From Clostridiales bacterium (lineage in GTDB: Bacteria; Bacillota; Clostridia; Peptostreptococcales; Anaerovoracaceae), in assembly GCA_009911365.1 (NCBI GenBank), contig QXXF01000001.1:62001-126000 (forward strand): 64,000 nucleotides of DNA, in the 5' to 3' direction. A program made the translations under genes and the position numbers. Below the pieces are notes generated by a model that had not been told where the DNA came from, made no database searches, and worked only from the letters and a program-made list of their open reading frames with translations. Positions 33,941 through 43,425 of this stretch are shown here, one piece after another. Numbering within the stretch: position 1 is the stretch's first letter; the number at the start of each line of letters is the position of its first letter.

Positions 33941-36862
33941 TTACTCCTGCTCCACTTCTGGCTCTTTTGCCGGCGGCGCTAGTTGATTCAGGTATTTCTG
34001 GAGCTCATCCAGATACTCCCCGTATTTCGCCCAATCTCCATCCTTCTGGGCTTTTTCCGCATTGTTGAACGCTTCTTGCGCTTTCTGCGCCAGTTCCGTC
34101 TGGCTCAAAGATTTGTCGCCGCCCTGTTGGTCGCCTTCCGCCTGCTGAGCGTCGCTGCTGCCTGGGCTTTCCTTGGCACTGCCTTCACCGAACAGAGAAT
34201 TCAGCGCTTCTGCCAAAGTCGGTTCATAAGCGATCTGCTCGTCGTAGGCCACAATGACTCTTTTGACTTCCGGGATGCTGGAATTCTTTGCTTCCAAGTA
34301 AATCGGTTCTACATATAGCAGGGAGTCTTCGATTGGGATCACAAACATATTTCCTCGGCTATATTTGGACCCCGCTGAATCCCACAAGGAAAACTCTTTG
34401 GAGATCTCCGTGTTCTGGTCGATCTGCGCCTCGATCTGCATCGGACCATAGATGATCTTGCTCTTTGGCAGCTGATAGAGTACCAACTGCCCGTAATTCG
34501 CCCCATCGTTACGAGCTACCAAAAGACCCGTCATATTCTTCTTGTCCTTTGGCGTGTAAGGGATGGAATTTACGAACTCCGCACTCTGCTCTCCTGGCAA
34601 CTTCATGATATAGTAGTTCGGAGTCATCGGCGTTTCTTCTGTGTCATAAATCTCATCCGCAATATCCCACATGTCCTCTTTCTGGTAGAAGACCTTCACA
34701 TCTGTCATATGATATTTTTTGTAGATATTTGCCTGGATGTTAAACAACACGTTCGGATAACGAATATGTGCTTGAAGAGATTCCGGCATTTCTTCAAAAT
34801 CCTTGAAGAGCTTTGGATAGATCTCTTTATACGTATTGGCAATTGGGTCTTTATCATCTACCAAATAGTAGTTGGTGGTGCCGTTATAAGCATCGATGAC
34901 CACTTTGACAGAATTTCGAATATAGTTGGTTCCACTGGTAGATTCAAATGGCTCGGAATACGGATACCTTGTACTAGTAGTGTACGCATCCAGCATCCAG
35001 TAAAGTTTTCCGTCCGCGGTCACAATATATGGATCACTATCATAGTCCAAATACGGCATGATCTCCCTGACACGCTGTTCGATGTTCCGATTGATGACAA
35101 TCTTGGAGTCGCTTGTGATGTTGCTGGAAACCAGCAGCTTCAAACTGCGCTCCCGTATGGAGAACATGGTCTTGTTCAGCAGGTTCAGCTTAATGCCCGC
35201 AGTGCCCTCATAGGTGGAATACTTGTTATTGTTTCCTTCTGGATAGTCAAACTCCTCTTCATTAGTATTCAACAATACATAATTGTTGGTCTTTTCTCCA
35301 AAGTAGATCGCAGGCCTTGTGATCTGAATCTCCCCAACTTCGGAAACTGGTGGTATGCTGTCAATGAGCATGTCTGGCTGACCGCTTGCCGTCACTTTAT
35401 CTACTCTGGACAAAGTGATGCCATATCCATGTGTGTATTTCAGATGCTTGTTCAGCCAGGCTTCACTGATCTTTTCTTCATCGATTTCCCTGGCGGATTG
35501 GAACGTCTGGGTGTACTCGCCATTGACCATGTAACGATCCACATCCACGTCATGGAACGTATAGTATGCTCGGATGCTCTGAGTCTGATTGTAGAACTTT
35601 TCAGCTGGTTCATAGTCATTGATTCTGATATTGGAAATAGTTTCCACATTATTGCTGATGTCCTCGCTTGTCAAATCATTGCTGGCCGCAAAAGGCTTGA
35701 CAGTCACATCGTTCAAATCATATGCGTGCTGTGTGTATTCAATATTATGCTCTAAATATTTGCTTTCTTTGTTGATCTCATCAGGGGAAACCACAAAGTT
35801 CTGAACCAGCATGCCCGCACCTGTTCCCAACAGCCCTACAGCGATCATCAGGACTGGCACTGTTACGACACGCTTGAACTTTCTCTTCATCACGCCTGAC
35901 GCGAAAGCGACAGCCGCAACAACGGAAAGGGCCATGATAATCCGATATACCCACAAAGTGATGTTCACGTCTGTGAAATTCGCTCCATAAACAGTGCCAC
36001 CTGTATGTCCATACAGCAGATCAAACTGTTTCAGGAAGAAATTCACGCCTACCATGAGGAAGAACAAAACACCGACAATGATCAGCTGTTTTTCCGCAAT
36101 GCTCACCAGCTGCATGAAATTCTTGTCATCAAACTGCTTTTTCTTTTTTGGTGCGCTGTTGATCGGTCTTTTCCGCCCAGTAAAGACCTCGCCAAACTTG
36201 CCGAAAAGGTCGCTCACATTATCGAATCCGGCTTTTGACCCAGCTCGCTGTCCAGCGTCTCCCGCAAAAGAGCCATCAAAACGTTCCTCTTCAAAAGGCT
36301 CCTGTTTTTCTTCAAACATCTGCGGTGTGTGCATAGAAAGTAAGACCACATAATACAGCAATGTCAGGATCGCAAAGGCAATGATCACACCAATGAGAAT
36401 CTGATTGATCTCTTTGATGAACGCCAGCTTGAATACATAAAAGGAAACATCCAAATGAAACAGAGGATCCGATATGTCGAAACCTGTGCTATTGGTAAAT
36501 TTCAAGATTTCAAACCATAGCTGGGTCACAGACACAAATGTCACCAGAGCGGCAAACACAACAGCCATGCCCCATGAAATCAAATTCAATCTTTTGTGGT
36601 TGGTCTGTTCTGTAGAGACAACCTTCTTGAAATATCCTTTTTTCAGGAATTTCAGGTAAATATACGCAAGCAACGTAATCAAAATAAACGTCGGTATTCC
36701 AATTTCCAGCTGGGTCACCAACTTTTTCAGGAATACGCTCACATAACCTAACTCTTTGAACCACAGGAAATCAGTGATAAACCCGATTAGGCTCAAAAAT
36801 AATGCAATTAGGAGCAAAATGATTATAATTAATCCTTTTATGCCCAGCTTTTTCTTTTTCAA
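33941..36862 (-). CDS. UPF0182 family membrane protein
   Basis: This 973-residue protein is of the conserved UPF0182 family (COG1615), of unknown function. Several membrane helices occupy about residues 10-350 (first: GLIIIILLLIALFLSLIGF). A large extracytoplasmic domain follows (YTQHAYDLNDVTVKPF, YTHGYGITLSRVDKVTASGQP, RGNMFVIPIEDSLLYVEPIY). The acidic Gln/Glu-rich tail is predicted to be helical. The start is TTG, seven bases after GGGAGG. It lies 43 bases after a zinc-ribbon coiled-coil gene, in an apparent three-gene envelope operon. Confidence 0.9.
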   Translation of the reverse strand: MKKKKLGIKGLIIIILLLIALFLSLIGFITDFLWFKELGYVSVFLKKLVTQLEIGIPTFILITLLAYIYLKFLKKGYFKKVVSTEQTNHKRLNLISWGMAVVFAALVTFVSVTQLWFEILKFTNSTGFDISDPLFHLDVSFYVFKLAFIKEINQILIGVIIAFAILTLLYYVVLLSMHTPQMFEEKQEPFEEERFDGSFAGDAGQRAGSKAGFDNVSDLFGKFGEVFTGRKRPINSAPKKKKQFDDKNFMQLVSIAEKQLIIVGVLFFLMVGVNFFLKQFDLLYGHTGGTVYGANFTDVNITLWVYRIIMALSVVAAVAFASGVMKRKFKRVVTVPVLMIAVGLLGTGAGMLVQNFVVSPDEINKESKYLEHNIEYTQHAYDLNDVTVKPFAASNDLTSEDISNNVETISNIRINDYEPAEKFYNQTQSIRAYYTFHDVDVDRYMVNGEYTQTFQSAREIDEEKISEAWLNKHLKYTHGYGITLSRVDKVTASGQPDMLIDSIPPVSEVGEIQITRPAIYFGEKTNNYVLLNTNEEEFDYPEGNNNKYSTYEGTAGIKLNLLNKTMFSIRERSLKLLVSSNITSDSKIVINRNIEQRVREIMPYLDYDSDPYIVTADGKLYWMLDAYTTSTRYPYSEPFESTSGTNYIRNSVKVVIDAYNGTTNYYLVDDKDPIANTYKEIYPKLFKDFEEMPESLQAHIRYPNVLFNIQANIYKKYHMTDVKVFYQKEDMWDIADEIYDTEETPMTPNYYIMKLPGEQSAEFVNSIPYTPKDKKNMTGLLVARNDGANYGQLVLYQLPKSKIIYGPMQIEAQIDQNTEISKEFSLWDSAGSKYSRGNMFVIPIEDSLLYVEPIYLEAKNSSIPEVKRVIVAYDEQIAYEPTLAEALNSLFGEGSAKESPGSSDAQQAEGDQQGGDKSLSQTELAQKAQEAFNNAEKAQKDGDWAKYGEYLDELQKYLNQLAPPAKEPEVEQE

Positions 36863-36905
36863 AATCGTTCCTCCCTTAATGACTCATCTCTCTAACGTGT
36901 GGCGC

Positions 36906-39722
36906 CTACAATTCGTAACTGGCTGTAAGCTTCATCATTTCCCCTTCTGGTATCATTTCATAAATCTTCTTCGTCTGTGTCCCGCCTATTTTCTCAGATA
37001 CCCATACGAAATAGGAAGAACCCGCCTGTCTGATTTCACCGATGCGCAGTTGCTTCATAGATTCCTTGCCGCCTTTTTTTCCCGCATCTTTAAGTTCTTT
37101 GTATAAATCCGAACCCTTTTTAACTAAGTTTAGGACGCTTTTGTCATCATAATTGAGCAGATTCATCCGCTGTGAGTCATAAGCGATCACTGCTCCTACG
37201 ATGGCTTGATCAAAATACACTTGTTTGTCTGACGCATCCTTGTACCAAGTCACATCGGAAAGCTCTTGTGTTAAATTGATATCTGTGTTTTCGTATTCTC
37301 TCTGGGGATCGTACTTTAGATCCCCGCTATATTCGATACTGGCAATGTTTCCATCCTTGTTCTTTCCCATTTCCGCTTCGATCAACGGAGTTTTATCCTG
37401 GACAGGTTTTGTACGGATGTCCTCTTCAGCCGCCAGCACTCGATACTCTACATCATCACCTGTGACCATCTGGATCACTTTGTTGAGCTGGCTGTCGATG
37501 AATTTGGCCGCTTCACTGTTCGGCATGGCGACTTTAATCACGACCCCTGCAATTTCCAGAGCAAGAAGAATAATCAAAATCACGAGACAGATCTTCAATA
37601 CGATCCTGCCTTTACCGCCGGTTTCTTCTTCCTCATCGTCATCATCATCCTCGTCGCCTTCCTCCTGCTTTTTCACAGGCACTTGTTCAGCTGTGTCTGA
37701 GGACGCAGAGCCCTTTTTCTTTCTTCTTTTTGAGGATTGTTCTGTATCCTCTGGCTCCGGTTCTTCCTCTGGCTGTTCCGGCTCTGAAGCTTCTGGCTCT
37801 TCTGGCTTCAATATCGGAGTTTCCGGCTCTGGCTGCTGCTCCTGCTGGACAGGTTCTTCACTCGATCCCGCTTCCAGTTCGCTAATCTCCGCAGCTTCCA
37901 AGGTCTCCGGCTCTTTGTCCTCCTCTGCCAACAGATCTTCTAGCGAAAGGACCTCCTCACTGGCTTGGCTCTCACCTAAGTCAGAGGATGGTTTCGCGTC
38001 TTTCTCAATAGCAACTAGCTCATCGAATATATCGATGGACTGTTCCTGTTCTTCCTGTGGCTGCTCTTCTTTTGCCGATTCTTTTTCCGTATCGTCCAAA
38101 TGCCCTAGGAAGTCAGGCAGTTCGATTGACTCCTGCTCTTCCTTTTCTTTTGCTTTCGCAGCAGCTTCCGCAGCTGCGAAGGCTCTATCTCTTTCCACCA
38201 TTTCCGCGGCAGTTGCCATGCCTGCCAAAATTTCCGCCTTGTTCACAGCTTTTGTTTTCACCGGGACTTCTTCAGACATCTGTCCCTGCTGCTGTTTTTC
38301 TCGTTCCGCTTTTTGCGTTTCAGCAAGTGCTTTTGCCCTTGCTTCTTCTGCTTCTTTTCTAGCTGCCTCGGCTTGCAGCATTGCGGCTTCTGCTTCCTGC
38401 CTAGCGATCTCCGCCTGGATCTTGGCCGCCTGCTCTTCCAACTTAGCTTCTGTTTCCGCTTTGATCCGCTGCTCTTCCGCCTCCATGTTCTTCATGGCCG
38501 CCATTGCGTCTTTCCTGGCCTCCATCCTGGCCTGTTCTCTCTCTGCGGCCTCCTGGGCGGCTCTGGCGTCCGCCGCCCGCTTTGCGTCTTCTTCCAATCT
38601 GAGACGGGCTGCTTCTTCTGCCTCTTTCGCAGCTCTTTCTGCTTCAGCGGCTTCTGCTTCCGCACGAGCTTCCGCTTCCTTCTTGGCCCGCTCTTCCGCT
38701 TCTTGCCTTGCTTTTTCTTCTGCCTCTTGTCTTGCCTTTTCTTCCGCTTCTTTTCTAGCCCTGGCCTTTTCCTCTTCTACCAGCCTGTCAGCTTCTTCCT
38801 TGGCCCGCTTTTCTGCTTCAGCGGCTTCGATGCGCTCTAGCACATCGGTCTCGATGGGTTTTGGTTCATAGCCCTTGACCACGCCCTCTGACTCAAAGAG
38901 CGCTTCCATCGGATCATCCGGTTTTCTAGTCGCAAACTTTTCTTCTGAAACTTCTGTCGCGGTGTCCATTTCCTCGGAAAGCATGTTTCCTGATTTTATC
39001 TTTTCATATTCTTGATCCAGCAGTTTTTGGAATTCTTCGTTCTTTTTATGGAACGTAAAGAATTTGTCCATTTCTTCTGACTGTTTCCTCGCTTCACCTG
39101 TTTTGCTGTCCAAATCACCGAAGAGACGTTCTTCCAAGCCAGCTAACGGCTCTTGCTTGACTGTCTCCGCCTTTTTTTGTGGTCCTGCTGGCTGTGCCTG
39201 ATCCGGTGTTTGTACTGGTTCTGATTTCGCCGCAAATCCGATTGGTTCTGTTTTTTCTGGCGCAGCTGCCGCCGGCTTGGCAACCGGTGCTTCTGGGATT
39301 GGTTCTGGCTCTGGTGGCACCGGCTTTTCTGCTGGCACTGGCACTGGTTCTGGTTCTTCTATTGGCATGGACCAGTTGAAGTCAATATCCTCTGTTTTTT
39401 CTACTGCCATGCCTGGAAAACTATGTATGTTCCAATCAAATTCTTCTACTGTTGATGATTGCTTTTCCGCGTCTCCCTGTTCCGGTTTGTCCTCTAGTCC
39501 TAAGGCCAAATCGATTTTACTAAAATCAAAGGGCTCAAAAAGTGGCTTCGCGCTGTCTAACACGCTCTCGTCCTGGCCCTGGCTTTCACCTGCTGCTATA
39601 GATTCCGCACCTGTTCCTTCGGATGAAACATTTGCGTCATTTTCTACGATTGTCTTTGCGCCACAGGAACTGCAAAATTTATCTCCCTCTTCCAGCTTGT
39701 GTCCACAGTTTCTACAATACAT
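36906..39722 (-). CDS. Zinc-ribbon, coiled-coil membrane protein (TolA-like architecture, unknown function)
   Basis: This 938-residue protein has an N-terminal zinc ribbon, CRNCGHKLEEGDKFCSSCG. Pro/Glu-rich sequence follows to about residue 200. A very long Ala/Glu/Lys/Arg coiled coil spans about 290-520 (EEKARQEAEEKARQEAEE repeats), then a strongly acidic stretch with RRKKKG and DDDDDEEEE. One membrane helix lies near 708-732 (LKICLVILIILLALEIAG). The C-terminal domain of about 200 residues is probably outside the cell (DLKYDPQREYENTDIN, YFVWVSEKIGG). The architecture resembles a stalk linking cytoplasm to the envelope, but no family is recognised. It shares an operon with UPF0182. Confidence 0.8.
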   Translation of the reverse strand: MYCRNCGHKLEEGDKFCSSCGAKTIVENDANVSSEGTGAESIAAGESQGQDESVLDSAKPLFEPFDFSKIDLALGLEDKPEQGDAEKQSSTVEEFDWNIHSFPGMAVEKTEDIDFNWSMPIEEPEPVPVPAEKPVPPEPEPIPEAPVAKPAAAAPEKTEPIGFAAKSEPVQTPDQAQPAGPQKKAETVKQEPLAGLEERLFGDLDSKTGEARKQSEEMDKFFTFHKKNEEFQKLLDQEYEKIKSGNMLSEEMDTATEVSEEKFATRKPDDPMEALFESEGVVKGYEPKPIETDVLERIEAAEAEKRAKEEADRLVEEEKARARKEAEEKARQEAEEKARQEAEERAKKEAEARAEAEAAEAERAAKEAEEAARLRLEEDAKRAADARAAQEAAEREQARMEARKDAMAAMKNMEAEEQRIKAETEAKLEEQAAKIQAEIARQEAEAAMLQAEAARKEAEEARAKALAETQKAEREKQQQGQMSEEVPVKTKAVNKAEILAGMATAAEMVERDRAFAAAEAAAKAKEKEEQESIELPDFLGHLDDTEKESAKEEQPQEEQEQSIDIFDELVAIEKDAKPSSDLGESQASEEVLSLEDLLAEEDKEPETLEAAEISELEAGSSEEPVQQEQQPEPETPILKPEEPEASEPEQPEEEPEPEDTEQSSKRRKKKGSASSDTAEQVPVKKQEEGDEDDDDDEEEETGGKGRIVLKICLVILIILLALEIAGVVIKVAMPNSEAAKFIDSQLNKVIQMVTGDDVEYRVLAAEEDIRTKPVQDKTPLIEAEMGKNKDGNIASIEYSGDLKYDPQREYENTDINLTQELSDVTWYKDASDKQVYFDQAIVGAVIAYDSQRMNLLNYDDKSVLNLVKKGSDLYKELKDAGKKGGKESMKQLRIGEIRQAGSSYFVWVSEKIGGTQTKKIYEMIPEGEMMKLTASYEL

Positions 39723-39740
39723 AAGCTCCTCCTCTGCGAA

Positions 39741-40403
39741 TTACTCCTTAATGAGCAATTCAAGTTCCTCTTCAGTGTAAATTTTCCCGCTTTTTCCAAC
39801 ATTATATCCAGATGGGCCAGGCTTTTCTCCTTCCTGGTCCGAATCAATCAGCTTTTCATCATCAGCACTTTGGCCTTGTTCTTTTTGTTCCTGTTCTTCT
39901 TGTTGCTCCGCCAATTCCACAAGCTGCGACCATATGTCGCTGTCCAACTCCTCCCTTTCAGCGTCTTCGCTATTTCCTTCCATTCCCTGGGATTGCTCTG
40001 AAAGAAATTGCTCTGCCGCAGCCTCAAGAGTCCGGGTTATTTCAGCGTCCAGCCGCTCCAGTTCCTTTTCAGATGGCCCTTCTTCTTGTGTCTTGGTTTC
40101 GGATGTTCGTTCCATATCTTCACTTGGTTTTTCTCCGTTTATAAAAACGCTTTCTTCTAGCTGCCGCTCCACCATGTTATTTTCTAATTCTTGGCGAGGT
40201 TCTATTCTCTGATAGCTGTCCAAGGCCTCCTCAACCTTTTGGTTCAGCTTTTCCAGTTCCTGCCGCAAGATCTGGAGCTGCTGCTCCATGTTTTGCACGA
40301 TTCTGAGCTGCGTGCTGGTCTGCCTTTGCCAAAGAATGAGACCCGCGAGGATCATCACGGCCAGCACCGCAAGGATCGCGATCCCAATCGTCATCATTGT
40401 CAT
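39741..40403 (-). CDS. Small membrane-anchored coiled-coil protein, unknown
   Basis: This 220-residue protein starts with one membrane helix (IGIAILAVLAVMILAGLILW). A short coiled coil follows (MEQQLQILRQELEKLNQKVEEAL), then a long acidic disordered region, ending with SGYNVGKSGKIYTEEELELLI. The conserved-looking C-terminus suggests a docking peptide. It lies 18 bases before the zinc-ribbon protein gene. The ribosome site (GGGAG, 14 bases away) is distant; ATG codons three and four residues later are alternatives. Function unknown. Confidence 0.65.
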   Translation of the reverse strand: MTMMTIGIAILAVLAVMILAGLILWQRQTSTQLRIVQNMEQQLQILRQELEKLNQKVEEALDSYQRIEPRQELENNMVERQLEESVFINGEKPSEDMERTSETKTQEEGPSEKELERLDAEITRTLEAAAEQFLSEQSQGMEGNSEDAEREELDSDIWSQLVELAEQQEEQEQKEQGQSADDEKLIDSDQEGEKPGPSGYNVGKSGKIYTEEELELLIKE

Positions 40404-40546
40404 TGTTATGTTCTATTCTCCCGATTTTAGTATGAAATTTCTTTCTTTTTCATCTCAGCGTACGGAACCCGAGATTATAACTTTTAATATTATACTACAA
40501 ATTTTGAGCAATGGCAAACAGAACCTAACTAAAAATTACAAAAATT

Positions 40547-40581
40547 AACTGTTTTTATACAGTTAACGCATAAAAACAGTT
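40547..40581. promoter_or_regulatory. Perfect 12-bp inverted repeat upstream of the envelope operon
   Basis: AACTGTTTTTAT (40547-40558) and ATAAAAACAGTT (40570-40581) flank 11 bases. It lies between the Asn-rich gene terminator and the envelope operon start, so it may be an operator or a second terminator. Confidence 0.45.
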
Positions 40582-40609
40582 TCCTACGAGACAACAGCAA
40601 GGTTCAAGC

Positions 40610-40640
40610 AAAAAGAGCGGGGATCCCGCCCTGCTCTTCT
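40610..40640 (-). terminator. Terminator after the Asn-rich micro-protein gene
   Basis: On the minus strand AAGAGC, an inner GGGATCCC and GCTCTTTTTG form a hairpin with a short U-run, 15 bases after the small gene's stop. Confidence 0.6.
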
Positions 40641-40652
40641 CGCCCAACTGCT

Positions 40653-40772
40653 TTAGTTTTCTTGATTGTTGTTCTCGTTGTTGAAGCGATTGTTCTGGTT
40701 GTTCTTTTCGCTTCTGTTCTGGTTGTTGTTCTGGTTCTGGTTGTTCTGGTTCTTTTGACTATTCTTTTTCAT
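40653..40772 (-). CDS. Asn/Gln-rich micro-protein (39 aa)
   Basis: This is a 39-residue protein, over half asparagine and glutamine, in NNQN-type repeats after a basic start (MKKNSQKNQNNQNQ). GAGGGGGG lies seven bases before the ATG, a strong ribosome site, and a terminator follows, so it looks like a real gene. I know of similar short Asn-rich open frames in clostridia but of no assigned function. It has no membrane or signal segment. It lies 160 bases downstream of a D-aspartate-ligase-like gene. Confidence 0.65.
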   Translation of the reverse strand: MKKNSQKNQNNQNQNNNQNRSEKNNQNNRFNNENNNQEN

Positions 40773-40932
40773 TTCTAATCCCCCCTCGATTTCTAGTATG
40801 CTCCTTTTTTCGGATTCTATCACAGATAATTTTGGGATTTCGCGTTTTTCGCGAAACCGCGTTTTCTGAAAAAGGCTCCTCACCGAGGGAAAACGTCGCA
40901 TCAGGCCGCAGGCCGGCCATTTCCATCATTTT

Positions 40933-42156
40933 TTATTTACTTTCTTTGTCCGCTAAATAATGTTTGAACTTTTTAAACTGGTTCGCGTCCCGCAATTTGA
41001 GATACAACCATCTCTTGAAACCCAGGTCCTGGTCGTAGTACAGGGAATGGCAATACTTTTTCTGCCGCACCAGCTCTTTGACTTTCTTGACCTTCTCTTT
41101 GTCCTTCACATATTGATATACCACGCCCAGGGGCACCACATGCCAGAAAAACGGCTCTTTCACCATTTTGAATTCCAGCGGCGTATGGTAAATGTAGTCC
41201 TCTACGATATAGCGGGCCACATTGTTTCCGCCTCCTGTGATCCGATAGTGGCTCCTACCCTGCCGGATATTGATCTCAAACACTTTAAACGTGTTGTCCC
41301 TTGTATCGTACTTCAAGTCGCAGTCCGCCCAACCTTCGTACCCGATGTCCTCCAGCAGATATTTGATCTTATTCATGACCTCTTCATGACATTCCACGAT
41401 GGTCGCCGCATTGCTGCCGATCCCTTTTGGCGTATGCTCTTCCAGCAACACATTTCCCATGTTCATCAGCTTTACTTTGTGGTCGCTGCCTGTATAAACG
41501 TGCAGGTCGTATGTCTGCGCATCGTCTCCCGGCACTCTGTCCTGGATGATCATATGGTCATCGTAGCCATTGTCATAGATATCCTTTAGCGCTTGTTTCA
41601 GATCCTTCATATTGTCCAAGAAATAAACCTTGTGCTGCCCCACGAAAGCATGCTTGTTGTAGCTGACGCTACAAGATGGCTTTAACACAATCGGAAAATC
41701 GAACGGTAATTCAAAGTCATAGCCCATTTCCGGCGTATAAATAAAAGTCTTCGCATAATCCAATCCGTATTTCGCACACAAACCGTAGAAGGTTTCCTTC
41801 AATACAATATTGTCCATCACGTCCTTGTCCGCATACGGAAGGACGAACATGTCTTTCAGCGCTTCTTTGTTTTCCACGATCAGGCGCACATAATGATCTG
41901 CGCACCCGATGAGCAGCAGCTTTCTTTTCGCATGGAATTTCGCATAGATCTCCTTCATGGTGCTGAGAAACACCTCTGTCTCATCCAGGTCTTTCACTAC
42001 CCGGATATGAACGATCTTGGAATTTTTCAGCGGACCGCTGTCGTTTCTGGCGACCACTAGCGATTTTATATGATAAGCCTCGTGAAATGCCCGCGCCATA
42101 CTGTAAACATTGATATCGCTCGCCAGCAGCACTGGCAGAAAATTTACTCGTTCCAT
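40933..42156 (-). CDS. ATP-grasp carboxylate-amine ligase, D-aspartate ligase-like
   Basis: This 407-residue ATP-grasp enzyme resembles the enterococcal D-aspartate ligase (Aslfm), which activates D-Asp beta-carboxylate and attaches it to the peptidoglycan stem lysine. Shared features are FLPVLLASDINVYSMARAFHEAY at the N-terminus, FDFPIVLKPSCSVSY, MIIQDRVPGDD, the metal-ligand region WADCDLKYDTRDNTFKVFEIN and RQGRSHYRITGGGNNVAR. No membrane segment. Substrate identity is an inference; other ATP-grasp peptide ligases share the fold. Confidence 0.75.
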   Translation of the reverse strand: MERVNFLPVLLASDINVYSMARAFHEAYHIKSLVVARNDSGPLKNSKIVHIRVVKDLDETEVFLSTMKEIYAKFHAKRKLLLIGCADHYVRLIVENKEALKDMFVLPYADKDVMDNIVLKETFYGLCAKYGLDYAKTFIYTPEMGYDFELPFDFPIVLKPSCSVSYNKHAFVGQHKVYFLDNMKDLKQALKDIYDNGYDDHMIIQDRVPGDDAQTYDLHVYTGSDHKVKLMNMGNVLLEEHTPKGIGSNAATIVECHEEVMNKIKYLLEDIGYEGWADCDLKYDTRDNTFKVFEINIRQGRSHYRITGGGNNVARYIVEDYIYHTPLEFKMVKEPFFWHVVPLGVVYQYVKDKEKVKKVKELVRQKKYCHSLYYDQDLGFKRWLYLKLRDANQFKKFKHYLADKESK

Positions 42157-42387
42157 TTATCTTCTCCTTCTTACCTTATTATATTGGTTTTTTTGCTTCC
42201 TTCTTATTCAGGATTGGTATACATTGGTATCTACTTATCACATTACCATGTATCTTTCTTTTTTTCAAGGAAAAGTCGATAATTTCTATTGATAATATAG
42301 AATTTTTTTCCAATTTCACAAGCCAAATCCGCCCGCTTTTTCCTTTCCTGTCCCCTATTTTCCGCTCTGAATCAGCACCTGCTGGCC

Positions 42388-42650
42388 CTAAAAGGCGAAA
42401 CCATACTTCCTGATCCGTTCCAAAGCGATGCCCTTGGCTTTCAGTGCAGCGGCGTAATGCTTTTCCTCAATCTGCGCCAAGGCCGAAGCGGCCGTTTCTT
42501 CCATCGTCTTCTCCTTTTGGGGCTGGAAAATCTTGAACTCCATGATGATGGCGTCGTCCTCTCATACTCGTCCAATAGAACAATGACCTTTTTCCTGTGA
42601 AAACGGGACAAGTAATCGGACAAGGCCCTGATATCTGACATGTCCCCCAA
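42388..42650 (-). pseudogene. Fragment of a DUF1703-type AAA-ATPase/PD-(D/E)XK nuclease-like gene
   Basis: One frame begins MGDMSDIRALSDYLSRFHRK and continues VIVLLDEYE, matching the Walker B region of AAA-ATPase-like (DUF1703) proteins. It then breaks. Another frame continues with AIIMEFKIFQPQKEKTMEE, AALKAKGIALERIRKYGFAF and stop, the normal C-terminus of that family. Several hundred central residues are missing and the frame is shifted, so it is a decayed copy. The missing counterparts in 61295-62079 belong to the same family. Confidence 0.75.
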
Positions 42651-42842
42651 TCCTCCTGTGTCCTTATGAATTTACGCTGGCCCGCCCCTGGTATTTTTAT
42701 GGATCCATTCTATCATTCCCCCCTTGAAAATGGCAAGCAAGGCATATTTTTTACCCATCATCTTGATAAATCACAAATACATGCTACAATAAATCATATC
42801 ATAATTTCACAGACTGCGGCACAGATAAGGAGGACAGCCACC

Positions 42843-43259
42843 ATGATCACTTATAACTCTGAAATTTCCACAGAATCTTACAATGCCATGCGGCTGGCAG
42901 TGGGCTGGAAACTGCTGGATTCGGCTCAGGCAGCGGCTGGACTGGAAAACTCCGCTTATCTAACAGTGGCCTGGGACAACTGGCGGCCCGTAGGCATGGC
43001 TCGGGTGGTCAGTGATGGCGGTTATATGACTCTGATCGCTGATGTGATGGTGCTGCCGCCTTACCAAGGCCAAGGCATCGGCACCCAACTGCTGATCAAT
43101 GTGAATCGCTGGCTGGATTCTCTGGGAAAGGGCGGACGTATGATCATGGTCAATTTAATGGCCACTCCTGGGAATGAAAAGTTCTACGAAAAATTTGGCT
43201 TTATCACCCGCCCTAACGACCACATGGGCGCGGGCATGGTGCGCTGGATCAATGGGTAA
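42843..43259 (+). CDS. GNAT-family N-acetyltransferase
   Basis: This 138-residue GNAT enzyme has an acetyl-CoA loop in VLPPYQGQGIGTQLLINVNRW, and its last strand includes NEKFYEKFGFITRP. The ATG at 42843 follows AAGGAGG by about nine bases. The short single-domain form resembles general amine or small-molecule acetyltransferases; the substrate is unknown. A good terminator follows at 43283-43317 before the converging symporter gene. Confidence 0.85.
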   Translation: MITYNSEISTESYNAMRLAVGWKLLDSAQAAAGLENSAYLTVAWDNWRPVGMARVVSDGGYMTLIADVMVLPPYQGQGIGTQLLINVNRWLDSLGKGGRMIMVNLMATPGNEKFYEKFGFITRPNDHMGAGMVRWING

Positions 43260-43282
43260 ACCAAAATACCGGATGAAGGGCC

Positions 43283-43317
43283 AGCTGGAGTTTCAGTTTT
43301 TCTGACTCCAGCTTTTC
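43283..43317 (+). terminator. Terminator after the GNAT gene
   Basis: AGCTGGAGT (43283-43291) and ACTCCAGCT (43305-43313) form a perfect 9-bp stem followed by TTTCTTT. Confidence 0.8.
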
Positions 43318-43425
43318 TTTCGCCCATTTATCCGGCATTCTTAACTGCACGCGCACGCCTCTTCCAACCTGCGGCATTTCCGTCTCTATGTTTATTTCAT
43401 TTGTATTCTTATGCTGTGTTCCGCC

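Noticed and set aside
34709-35755. 348-codon plus-strand frame across UPF0182
   Set aside because: Shadow of the UPF0182 gene, lacking start signals and any family similarity.
37225-38871. 548-codon Ser-rich open frame on the plus strand
   Set aside because: It is the antisense shadow of the Glu/Ala/Lys coiled coil of the zinc-ribbon protein; no ribosome site and extreme low complexity.
40666-40772. CRISPR-like short repeats in the Asn-rich region
   Set aside because: The repetition comes from AAC/AAT/CAG codon runs; there are no uniform spacers.
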